From Sycon ciliatum (taxonomy: Eukaryota; Porifera; Calcarea; Leucosolenida; Sycettidae), in NCBI RefSeq assembly GCF_964019385.1, contig NC_088645.1, forward strand, positions 17,234,180-17,298,179: DNA of 64,000 nucleotides, written 5' to 3'. The notes beneath the pieces were generated by a model that saw only the letters and a program-made list of their open reading frames with translations, searched no databases and was not told where the DNA came from. The translations under genes and the position numbers were made by a program. How positions within the stretch are numbered: the first letter of the stretch is position 1; every line of letters begins with the position of its first letter. Below, piece by piece: positions 10,312-23,069 of this stretch.

Positions 10312-12160
10312 CACATCTTTGTTCTCCGAGTACACGCCTCTCTTTAGTTTGTTTAAAATGGACTATAGGCATTATTTAGCACTCTCTGGTGATACTTCTC
10401 TGAGCAAGTCAGCTGATATTAGTACTAGCCTAAGCCGCAACATTCATCAGACCCAATGACAGAACATCTCACCTGGTACCGGAATCGAGCGAACAAATGT
10501 GGTCGAGACAAACCATACCATATTGTTTTAGAAAATAGACCAACACGGAGAGGTATTTACAAGTTACTTCATGACTTAACGTCAGCATTTTCAAGTGCTA
10601 TAGCTTCCGGGCGATATACAGCATGTGGATGTTTGACAACGGATGGTAGATCTATTGAGTTTTGCAATGCACACGTCTCCGGTAGCGAGTCCGCATTGAT
10701 AGCAAAGCGAACAGCGATACTCTCCTGCTACAAACAAATGTAACATTCTAGGCACATTTTACCCTTTACAATGTCCTCGACTTATGAATAATAGACTATC
10801 GGGAAGATTCAACTCTTTGATTAGTTTGTAGCTTCCAGGTTGGCTAGTGATGCAGCCATACGTGCGGCAGATGGTGGAAGCATATCCTATCCGGTGTAAT
10901 GTTAACCAATCCCGTTCCCTATCTGCTCACTTGAAGTTAATCATTGCTGTTACTTGTAGCATCTACATCTAGAGATACATGTACATGCGTTGTGGTCAGT
11001 TAAAAGTCATTGATAACTGAAATTTCATTGCTGATACTAGAGCAAGTACCTGCAAAGGCAACACCATGTTACCTATCCGACTCTATCATCACAGAGTATT
11101 AGTCAAACAACTACCAAAGCCCCACAGCTTGCATAAAAACCGCCCTTGATTCAGTCCACACCTCAATAGCAAAGTTCTGAACATATCACATTCCCACCCG
11201 ATGCGCCCTCTTCTCATGCTTTTTTTAAAGGACTATTAGGGTGTGAATGTGAGAACCATTGAGCGTAATATACAGCCACACTGCTTCAATGGCTTTAAAT
11301 ATCCTCAGTTCCTTGTTCAAACTCTACGAGGATGACAGTAATATTATGTTAATGCATCGGCTAGCAGAGAGACAAGTGATAGGACCTATGCCGTGAAACT
11401 ACAATGAACTTGGAAATATCGAACAGAAAGTAGCGCAGTAGCATTGTGAATGCAGCATACAATATTTGAATACCAATGAAAAATGATGAAATTGGCGTAC
11501 AGGCTAAAAAAACTCTGAACACGGTGAGTTGCAAAGAAGGACGTGCAATATCGCAAGGTGTACAAAAGCACATGAAGTCACACAGGGGAGAAAATGACTT
11601 TAAAGCTGAATCACAAGGCAAGTGGAATTGGTCGATGACTTCATTCGTCGTAACGTTATTTTATGCATGAGGCGTAATAAAGAGATAAATGTCATCACCT
11701 TTTTGACGCAAATTACTTAGTTCTACACGACGTGCAGAAGAAGTGAAGCAATGAGTTAATACGACATCCTCCAACTGAATGTGAATGATCTTATTCGCTG
11801 CTTCATAGATGGGCACATCACGAGCATCAGGTGCATTGGAGAAGAAGAACTAGAATTATAGAGTGTCTCTGGGGGTGTGCGCATGGTTTCTAGGTGATAT
11901 TTCTGATACGTGGGGTTCCGATATGCGACCTATAATCCGCAGGCGGCACTTGACTCAGTTTGTAAGGCGTAAATAGTCTTGGTTGTCGTGAGGATCTGCG
12001 TTCCCGGAATGCATTGTAGTGTGGTGTATGTGTCTACCCTGAGTGAGTAGAGCAGAAATGAATGCTACATTATATTGTGCGTTTTCCGATCTGCCAGTGG
12101 CAAGGGCATGGATCGAGCCTCGCCGCCCATTGTACACGTGTGTTCAAACACACATTAGTG
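10312..12160. other. Unique sequence between G3 fragment and G4 tail exon
   Basis: Not part of duplication A/B. A 95-codon plus-strand ORF at 10456-10743 has no recognisable domain and no supporting splice or paralogue, so it is not called. No repeats of note were seen. Confidence 0.4.
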
Positions 12161-12684
12161 TTATGCAATCTCCATGTAATCAGAGGCATCCTGCTGAGTG
12201 AATACTGTTTTCGTTGAACCCCGTGACTGAAGACAAGTCGATTCTTCGTACACTGGATTGATGGTAGTGAGTGCTCGTACAGGTGTAATTGGTATCACGG
12301 GTAGTGGCGCGTCGTTGGAGTTCCCCGTGAATGTCGGTGAAATGTTGCCATTCTCGGAAATAGACTGCAGGATGTAGAGTTCATTTTCAGTGAGGTCGGT
12401 CGTGTTGGATGGGTCTCGCCGTACACAAACTGTCCTCGTTGAGTTTTCGGGAGGTGCGGAGTTTTTCTTGCTACGACGAACAACAATGATAAGGACCAAA
12501 GCAGCAACAAAAAGTAAGACTGTTATAATAGATCCTATGATGATGTAGAGGGTATAGTACGCTTCTGGCTGAGCTGTTGACTTTATCATAGTTGATTGCA
12601 CTACGATCGATATGGGATCAGAATCCCTTGATAGTGGACGTGTTGCCGTATCGAGCTGATGAGAACTTGTGGATGGAGTCATTG
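12161..12684 (-). CDS. G4: terminal exon, Ser/Thr stalk + TM + tyrosine tail
   Basis: Acceptor CTGTTTTCTAG precedes 12684; the exon opens in phase 1, as in the other family members. It encodes a short Ser/Thr-rich stalk, a TM helix (YIIIGSIITVLLFVAALVLI), the basic stop-transfer RRSKK, and a tail of about 110 residues. The tail has ELYILQS, an NPVY motif of the kind read by PTB domains, and the C-terminus SDYMEIA, which resembles the SEYLVP and SDYLEP ends of G2 and G3. Upstream exons must lie to the right. The nearest compatible minus-strand candidates are the EGF exons at 22114-22578 and 33313-33771 and the ectodomain exon at 35889-36398. That linkage is inference from order and phase. Role: cell-surface protein of unknown ligand. 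Confidence 0.7.
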
Positions 12685-13383
12685 CTAGAAAACAGAGTGG
12701 GATACAGAGAAGGAATGTATCACGTACAGATGGAAAGCCGAAAAAGGTAAGTACACTGTATTGCCCAAAATCAAAATGTCCCTACTTTTAGTCTTCCTGG
12801 AACTGTATGATTCCAATGGTCTGGGTCTGAACTAAGCTGAGACTCCCCCTTTCTCCTATGCTCTTAGTCGTTATACTGGAGCCAGCACAAGCGAAAACCC
12901 AGATAATGGACTTGGAGGGCGGTTTTGAGATTTCAATACGAGAGCTTTCAGAATTTCATGCAGAAACCAATAAAAAAACCAGACTCAAAAATCTCAAGAA
13001 ACACCATAGATACAGTCATTTGTCTGCACCTATGTCCTTGCCAAACATACGGAAAATGATGTTCAAGCGCACACAAACAATCCAGCGGTGTTGAACGAAT
13101 AATTGATGGCCCAAACAAAGCTGTCCCAATGAAGCAGATGGAGAGTATTATCAAATCAAGTGAAAAATACTGTACATATAGGTAACATGATATTGAGTCT
13201 TCTATACATCATAGCATCAAGAGACTCTTTAGAGTACATGAGGGCATCTACGCGGATAGGCGTAATCAAGAGCAATGTTACGCAAGTGTGTAACTGAGCA
13301 ATGGCACAAGTATATACACGAAAATAGAAACGAATGTGAAATGATCAAAGTGCCATGTCAGGCTGGTCGGCGAGGATGTTGTC
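12685..13383. other. Probable intron of G4 / 3' flank of transposase
   Basis: No coding region supported. A plus-strand ORF (12858-13094) lacks any recognisable feature. Confidence 0.4.
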
Positions 13384-15375
13384 TCACTCTGCAGATGCAG
13401 TAGGTGGCGGGCAAACTTCATCTTGAAACTCTGATGGAACATGCTCGCGAATGTGAGAATAGAGGTACTGCTGCCTCTCTGCAGTCAGTCCTGCAGGACT
13501 GAGGACTTTCGGCAGACCAGCACGAAGCAAATCTTCTGCAGGCACTTTCAGCAAGGCAAGCCTCTGCTCAGCAGCATGAACATTCTCTTTGCAATACACT
13601 ACACCAGGCTCAGCACTTGAAAAGCGCATGTAGTGAAGCTTGGAAATGCCGACCAAGGGCTTAAAGAACTGCATAAAGAACTTATCCCACTCACGCCATT
13701 CCAGATTGGAGCCAGGAATAAGCTGCGCCTGATTGCATGCAGCACTACCATTCACTACATCAGCTAACTGGGCCATGCTATAGATATTATTGCGCCTATA
13801 GCTGCGTTTCAGCAAACCAAAGCAGCCATCGACCAAACATCTGGTGTGGCCTGTGATCATGAAATGCAGCTCAATACACTTATGCAAGCCAGACATACAG
13901 CGCCATGCAAGGTAGGAAACAACAGTTTTATTCTTGTTCTGGCCACAGCAATTATCTGCAGAGAGGATACACTGTTCTTCGCCATAACCATGGTGTGCGA
14001 AGAAATGGTGGAGGAGACTTACAACACTGTTGGGGCCATGGCTCTTGGAGCCATTTGTGCCGATGGTGTCCGTCTCGTCAATCAAGTAGTTCACTTGGTG
14101 CGGAACAGCTTCGTTGTTCACCCCAAACACCTGCACTTTCCTTGGAACTTTAAAGTAGAGAGGACCTACTTGTCGCCACTCCTGAGGTATGCTGACGTTT
14201 TGCGCAAAATCGAATGTATAATGCGTTTTGAACGTGGCTTGCGAGCATGGAGCACATGGTGGCGCACACTGGGCACTGGCTTGTAGCTGTTCGGCAGAAG
14301 AGATAGTAGCTCCACGATAGTAGTCTCTCTCATGTTGTGCTGCTGCAATGTGGTCTTGCAGTGCTGAAAGGGCGGCCACCTTATCCTGCTCAGTCAAAGC
14401 TGACATGACCTGACGGCGTAGTTTCTCACACAGATCACACACGTCAGTCCGTGGAGACATAAATTTCAAATGTGGCGTACATTGGTGCCAGATGCTGCGG
14501 AAGGAAGATTCTCCCATGACACGAATGCCAGCCGAGTTCCCTGCAGTAACATACAGTTTGTGCACAGCCTTGTATGTCTGGCTTGCAGGCAAAAACACGG
14601 GAGGAACGCCATCTCGACCATGTAGTGGTGCAGGGTGTGGGATGCCATAGTGTTCGCCGTGAGACTTTATGAAAGTAACCGCGTATTTGACTTCCTCAAA
14701 CGTGAAAGTGTTTGATGGTCGTCGACCAGCATTGCCGTGTCGCCGCGCCGTTGCACCGTTGCTTTCCATGTGCTTACACAAACTCCACAGTTTATCTTTC
14801 TTGATGTTAAAGATGTAGCGGAACGCACCGGCACACACTCGCTTGCTCTGGAAAGCGTACTTGAAAGCTGAGCGTTTACGCTTTTTCTGGTGGACAGTGA
14901 GCTTGTCTCCACAATGCATAGCCTCCAGCACACCACTCAGCAGTAAATCAAAATCAGGTCGCTCCAGCTCTGCCATGTTCAGCCGATTCTGATCAACATC
15001 TTCAATAGAAAATAGTGACAAACAATTTTTTGAACATCCACATCTTGGCAAAACTGTGGCTGCAGTTGCAGCATGTTGGGGAACGTCCATCCCAGCATCT
15101 AGGTCCTCAAATACATCGTCAGTATCGCTTGTCTCTTATTCTCCATCACCGTCGTCGGTGCTGCTCAGTTCATCATACCGATGGGCAGCAATATCGATGT
15201 CGAGCTCCTTGTCGAGGAAATGGCTGTCACTACTGTCATCATCGTCGTCAGATTCCTCCAAAACATTTTGGACAGGTGGCCCGTCAAGAGCAACTGAGCG
15301 TACAAATTCTTCCTCGTCTTCAAGGAGCAGAGCAGCGAGGGCATCGTCCACGGTGAACGTAGCTCGTCTGCTCAT
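13384..15375 (-). CDS. Putative DDE-type transposase, DUF7869-like, with one in-frame stop
   Basis: Two ORFs lie in the same frame: 15375-15136 (79 residues, MSRRATFTVDDALAAL and a very acidic stretch) and 15090-13384 (568 residues), separated only by a TAA at 15136-15138. The long part has a CDLCEKLRRQ zinc-knuckle-like block and an ERDYYR helix. Its RNase H-like core has FDFAQNVSIP, LSADNCCGQNKNK, MITGHTRC and CFGLLKRSYRR, a pattern I associate with DUF7869 proteins from cnidarian and other invertebrate mobile elements. Candidate catalytic acidic residues are the Asp in DFAQN and in SADNC. Assignment as a transposase is inference. The stop means the 5' acidic domain is lost unless read through, or that the element is recently inactivated. 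Confidence 0.65.
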
Positions 15376-15576
15376 GCTGTCAAAGAATCATCGACTAACT
15401 TCAAAGTCCAAACTATTTTCAAATTTCAGAGCGAAGAGTGCAAGCACGATCCTCCAGAGTAAAATCGACTTCAGTCAAGCGACCGAAACTCAGCCGTCCC
15501 TTGACGGATTTCCTTCAAATAAAAAGCACAAGAAAGCTGAGGAACTCAGCTGCGCGATGGTCCGCGCCATAGAACA

Positions 15577-15600
15577 CTACGTCACATACTTGTGACGTAG
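15577..15600. repeat. 9-bp perfect inverted repeat upstream of the transposase
   Basis: CTACGTCAC (15577-15585) and GTGACGTAG (15592-15600) flank a 6-nt loop. It lies about 200 bp 5' of the transposase start and could be an internal subterminal repeat or a CRE-like (TGACG) promoter site. No matching copy was found 3' of the gene. Confidence 0.45.
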
Positions 15601-15950
15601 CAAAGCATTGAACACGCGACACGCTTCGCTGAATGGGGATTTCCCGTATTCAAACTTCTCAAGCCGTTTTCTCAGTTCATGACGTAGCTCCGTTATCCGG
15701 TTTTTCGCTTGCGCTGGCTCTAATTAAAATAAATTTAATTTATTAGTTATAATTGAACTGGCGTAATTACTGCGGCAATGAGGGAGCGAGCCCTACTAAA
15801 TATGTATTTGTGTGTAAATTTCACTGAAAGTGTCACTTCGTTCTTATGGAACTATGGACCAAGTTTGAGCCTTCGATTCAGGTTGTGCGTGCTTCCCCTA
15901 GCTGCATCTCATGTTTGGCATTAAGTGGTCTTTGTAAAAAAAACAAAAAA

Positions 15951-16268
15951 CGTCGCCAATGGCATTTACCTTCGGCCAAATACATATCGATCCAGATAGT
16001 TCAGATACTCTCCGGATGAGTCTCAATAAGTATATATTATAATGTTAGCATGTACTTCACTATTCACATACCCAATTCGAAAACAGAAATGAAACATAAT
16101 GATACTGAGACTAGGACTGATGAGAGAGAGAGAAAGAGAGAGAGAGAGTGTGTGTGTAAGAGAGAGACAGAGAGAGACAGAGGCAGAGAGAGACAGAGAG
16201 AGAGAAAGAAAGAGAGAGAGAGAGACAGATAGAGACAGAGAGTGTGTGTGAGAGAGACAGAGAAAGAC

Positions 16269-16308
<40 letters not shown>

Positions 16309-16457
16309 CAACTCCTGAACAGGGGCTTCACCGAGATGCAGCAATGATGGCGTGGGATGTGTGTGTGTTTATGGGGGGGGGGGGGGGGGTGTTGGTGGCT
16401 ACAATGACATGCAGAAAACCATGTGCACAAGCAATCCCTTCAATGGACCGTATGCGT
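15951..16457. repeat. Left half of EGF-flanking unit, copy 1 (ends in GA-rich microsatellite)
   Basis: Starts CGTCGCCAATGGCATTTACC and is shared with 32844-33180 and 48139-48500, where it leads directly into an EGF exon. Here it ends at 16457 because a 5.5-kb element intervenes; the remainder resumes at 21962 and reaches the EGF exon at 22.1 kb. It contains GA/CT-rich simple repeat (about 16122-16310) and a poly-G tract (16373-16389). Confidence 0.75.
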
Positions 16458-16519
16458 GTTAAAACAAAATGGCGTCACGATTTATTGAAAGTGGTATAGT
16501 TGGTGGTATGAGTGTTCAA

Positions 16520-17195
16520 AACCATTTGAACTTCATACTGTTCGTCTTCTTTTTGACATGCTCTCTTTCCATCGTCCTTAGCTTTTGTTTGTTGAGAGCT
16601 GTTTTGGCTTTCTCCTATACCTCTGGGGGATGCCAAGTGATGGTTTTGAGAGGCTGGTGATGGCTGTGAGCAAGAGTTTGCCGATCGGCGTCGTCCTCGC
16701 TATAGCGATGAATATACTAGTTACTGCGCACCTGGCAGTAACACGTCCGACAACACGTCGGAGCGTCCAGGAGCAAAGGAATCTTGGGTTTTCACTGGAA
16801 TCTAGTTCCTCCAGCATCGTGTAGCCCACCGTCGGTGAATGGCGGTCCAGAAAGGTCGAACCTGGTCTTCTGCAGCATCTCGCAGTCCTGCGAGGCACAC
16901 TGAATACGCCTGTCATGTATTCTACAAATAAAAATCACGAAGTAGTGGACTTTATAGTGATGAGTCTATCCTGTATGCTGCAAAAGACGCAGGAAATGTG
17001 ACTGGTGTCCGTACACTGGACGCCAATATCATCCCAGTCTTCTCCTGCAGGATCTGTTTGACATTGACATACCGGTATGCAGTGGGTCGACATTGGCCTG
17101 GTTTGGCAGCTATCTGCCTGGGTGGATGTAGCAGGTTTGCATTGGCGCGTCGTCCAGTCCGACATTTTCTTGTAACTGTGGAGTACCGGCAGGGT
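16520..17195. repeat. Internal inverted duplication, left arm
   Basis: Reverse-complement of 19385-20060 with moderate divergence. The shared frame, in opposite directions, contains RRTARCCRRPG and HSPTVGYTMLEELDSSE. The frame may be an old coding region captured in the element, but it is open in only part of each arm and I recognise no domain. Confidence 0.65.
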
Positions 17196-17199
17196 TTGA

Positions 17200-19384
<2,185 letters not shown>

Positions 19385-20060
19385 CGCGTACTCCACCGTG
19401 AGTTACAAGAAAATTCCGGACTGGACGACGAGCAAACGGCAACCTGCTACATCCAACCAGGTAGATACTATTACGATAGCTGCCAAACCAGGTCAATGCC
19501 GACCTACTGCATAATGTCAATGTCAAACAGATCCTGCAGGAGAAGACTGGGGTGTTAGCGTCCAGTCACTGAGTGTACAGACACCAGTCACATTTCCTGT
19601 GTCTTTTGCAGCATACAGGCTGAGACTCATCACTGTAGAGTCCACTACTGCATGAGTTTTATTTGTACAATACATGGCAGGCGTACACGGTGTGCCTCGC
19701 AGGACTGCGAGGTGCTGCAGAAGACCAGGTTCGACCTTTCTGGACCGCCATTCACCGACGGTGGGCTACACGATGCTGGAGGAACTAGATTCCAGTGAAA
19801 ACCCAAGATTCCTTTTCTCCTGGACGCTCCGACGTGTTGTGATATCTGCCAGGTGCGCAGTAACTAGTATTTTCATCGCTATAGCGAGGACGACGCCGAT
19901 CGGCAAACTCTTGCTCACAGCCATCACCAGCCTCTCAAAACCATCACTTGGCATCCCCAGAGGTACAGGAGAAAGCCAAAACAGCTCACAACAAACAAAA
20001 GCTAAAGACAATGGAAAGAGAGCAAAAAGAAGACGAACAGTATGAAGTTCAAATGGGTTT
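19385..20060. repeat. Internal inverted duplication, right arm
   Basis: Reverse-complement partner of 16520-17195. Its plus-strand frame repeats the RRTARCCRRPG / HSPTVGYTMLEELDSSE series with small indels. Confidence 0.65.
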
Positions 20061-20409
20061 GAACCAGGGAGTCGTAAAAGCCCGGGAGAGGACACGGCAC
20101 ACATTCCTAGAAAACATCTTTGCCTCGCGCTGCCGGGGAACGCTGCCAGGGAACGGTGTTGCGAGGCAAGGAACTTATTATTTTCGAAAATTGTGATGTC
20201 TTCTTGAAATACGAATTGGGACATTCTTCGATTTCTCTTAGAGCACGGAGACGATTGCTCCGTCGAGTCTTCTGATCTCTATTTTCATCCTCAATTCTTC
20301 CAGCTGCCTCACGCATTCTCTCTCAGTTTATCAAAGTTAATTTATTCTGAGGCGATGGAAATGCAAGATAAATCCCTAATTGTACTTCACTTTTATTTGA
20401 GTTGGGGTG

Positions 20410-21137
20410 AACGAAATGAGATTTGTGGAAAATGACGCCACTTCCCGTGTTAGCCGCTGGTCGTATCATACAGCCCATATTCCATTGCAGGTGATGGGCG
20501 AACGTTCGTGTTGAGATCCGCTGAGCTTCCTCGTACTCGTGGAGTTGAATTTGTGGCAGAAATTGCACTGAATTGCAGTCAAATGGTTGTGAATGAAACG
20601 AGATTTGTGGAAAATGACGCCACTTCCCGTGTTAGCCGCTGGTCGTATCATACAGCCCATATTCCATTGCAAGTGATGGGCGAACGTTCGTGTTGAGATC
20701 TGCTGAGCTTCCGCGCACTCGTGGAGTTGAATTTGTGGCAGAAATTGAACTGAATTGCAGTCAAATGGTTGTGAATGAAACGAGATTTGTGGAAAATGAC
20801 GCCACTTCCCGTGCTAGCCGCTGGTCGTATCATACAGCCCATATTCCATTGCAGGTGATGGGCGAACGTTCGTGTTGAGATCCGCTGAGCTTCCTCGTAC
20901 TCGTGGAGTTGAATTTGTGGCAGAAATTGCACTGAATTGCAGTCAAATGGTTGTGAATGAAACGAGATTTGTGGAAAATGATGCCACTTCCCGTGTTAGC
21001 CGCTGGTCGTATCATACAGCCCACATTCCATTGCAGGTGATGGGCGAACGTTCGTGTTGAGATTCGCTGAGCTTCCTCGTACTCGTGGATTTATGAATTT
21101 GCGTCAGAAATTGCACTGAAATTGCAGTCGAGTGGAC
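20410..21137. repeat. Tandem array, 182-bp unit, four copies
   Basis: The phrase TGTGGAAAATGACGCCACTT (or TGATGCCACTT in the last full unit) recurs every 182 bp from about 20425. Units are nearly identical except the last, which decays after 21060. The array sits inside the 5.5-kb element. The 62-codon frames in each unit are a by-product of the repetition. Confidence 0.85.
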
Positions 21138-21865
21138 TTCTGTGCGTGTGTTGTGAGTGAATTGCAACGACTCCCTTCCTTCAGCATCGTCAAAACGCAA
21201 CATAGAGCATTATTACGCACTCGTTCCATGATTCATGATATTGCCTGGATTCTTTTAAAAACAATCAATGTGTGTTCTCTATCTATCTACATTGTACATG
21301 GTTGCAGGTCGTTATTTATAAATCTTGATAATTTCAACACTTTTCTACTCGTACACATGTACTGACTTTAGCCGTTTAGGAAGCGGAAGGCTAAGCCTCC
21401 AGGTTGGCCAGAAAGGTTCTCAGTGAATCTAACTGAAGTCTTGGCGAGTGTACAAAAGGTAAACCTATCATTTGTACTTCATAACGGAATTGTGCACAAC
21501 AATGCGCACACACGCACGCACGCGCGCGCGCACACACACAAACACTGTACAAACACACACAAAAGTACAAGCACATGTGCACATACACACGCCTCCCCCC
21601 CCCCCCACACCCACACCCACACACTCAACTCCCCACCCCCTGTACCATGTGTACTGAGTCTGACAGACAGACACACAATCCTGTTTATGCTTCCTTCGCC
21701 ACCAGTTTCGGATAATGGTGTCAACAACGAGTTGTAAAATATTGGTATTTTAGGACTCCCTGCCCTGAAGACGAGCACAGCGCCGTGGATCGAGCAGATC
21801 CGGCCGCGCCGGCCTAGCGTGCTTCACTTTCTGGCCGAGGCAAACATCGTCCGCGTGCGCGCATC
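21138..21865. other. Non-coding part of 5.5-kb element
   Basis: Contains CA/CG-rich simple sequence (about 21505-21625) and a poly-C run (21594-21606). No gene seen. Confidence 0.5.
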
Positions 21866-22113
21866 CCGTGTCCTCTCCCGGGCTTTTACGACTCCCTGGT
21901 TTGAACACTCATACTACCAACTATACCACTTTCAATAAATCGTGACGCCATTTTGTTTTAACATGAATATCACGGATTAACAGAAGCCTTACAAAAATCC
22001 ATTGACTAGACAGCATGGCGGACCTGCCTAAGATACGAGATAGGACTAGGTCTATTATAATATATATTTGAAAATAATGTGATTCACCCAAGTACACATA
22101 TCACGTGACTCAC

Positions 22114-22578
22114 CTACACATATCCGGCCATTGTCAGTATCTCGGATAGTGAATCCCTCGAAGCAATCACAAGAGAAGGACCCCGGAATGTTCACGCATC
22201 TTCTCGGACCTTGCGCGGAGTACGCAGCACAGTGATGAAGTGTGAAAGAGCATTCATCAATATCCCTGCATCGACGTAGGTGCCTCTTCCTGACAACCTC
22301 ATAGCCTTGCCGGCAAATACATTGATAGCTTCCAGCTGTGTTTACACAGTCTGGCTCATTATCACTGCGAATATATCCATAGCAAGGATTATCAGTCTCT
22401 ACACATTCATCAGTATCGTTGCAAGTATAGGTATTTCCATCTTGAGTGAGTTTATATCCATGTTGACAAGTACACCTGTAAGATCCCCACGTGTTGTGAC
22501 AATGCGGACCCGAATCATCGTTCACACTGTGTCCATAGCAGGGGTTACCGGTATACGATGCTGAACATTCATCGTAAT
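22114..22578 (-). CDS. Exon with three calcium-binding EGF repeats (copy 1)
   Basis: Acceptor ATATTCCCTTCAG precedes 22578 and donor GTGAGT follows 22114; both boundaries are phase 1. Three cbEGF modules start DYDECSAS, DTDECVET and DIDECSFT, each with the six-cysteine spacing and a C-x-C core (YRCTC, YQCIC, FSCDC). cbEGF modules bind calcium and stiffen extracellular proteins. This exon probably belongs to G4 (tail exon at 12161-12684), with the 5.5-kb element and the transposase lying in between, but this is not proven. Paralogous exons are at 33313-33771 and 48643-49107. Confidence 0.8.
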
Positions 22579-22674
22579 CTGAAGGGAATATTTGAAACAT
22601 GCACCCATTTGCGGAAATCCTGAAAACACGTGGTCAGAAGTTATTTTGCCACTCTACGCCCTTTGCTTGTGCTC

Positions 22675-23060
22675 TCATATTCTCCTTGACATGGTGTGTA
22701 GACGTATGGCTTGCCACAATACTCTTCCTTTCTGATAGCATTTGACTGTAGGCCTGGTATTACAACCGTCCACAACTAACTGTACGTGCTTCATCAGGAA
22801 AGTAAGACAGGCGCTGCTGAGCAATCGACTTGGTACGGAGTCCATGAGAAATTCTAGTTCTTTTCGAGCCTCCTGAGCTGGACTCGGCAAAGGCAGTTCT
22901 TTTGGAACGAGCTCTTTCTGTTTATAGCCGCTCCTTCATCCTGGTCCAAATTTAGCAATGCATCAGTGTCTACTTCTGTATTGCTAGAGACGCTATCGCC
23001 AGAGCCTCTGGCACAACTAGAAAACTCCTCTTCGTCTGTTTGACATTCACTTCGCGTATG
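22675..23060 (-). other. Unrecognised coding-like fragment
   Basis: The minus strand reads acidic sequence (TDEEEFSS, NTEVDTDALL) and then, in another frame, EARKELEFLMDSVPSRLLSS with TVKCYQKGRVLWQAI. It could be a transposase remnant. Frame changes make it non-functional as it stands, and the family is unknown. Confidence 0.25.
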
Positions 23061-23069
23061 TCTCCTCCA

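Noticed and set aside
10456..10743. 95-codon plus-strand ORF
   Set aside because: No domain, no paralogue in the window and no splice context; length is not exceptional for chance.
13846..14286. Plus-strand ORFs of 146 and 82 codons
   Set aside because: Antisense shadows of the DUF7869-type protein, which has recognisable motifs on the minus strand.
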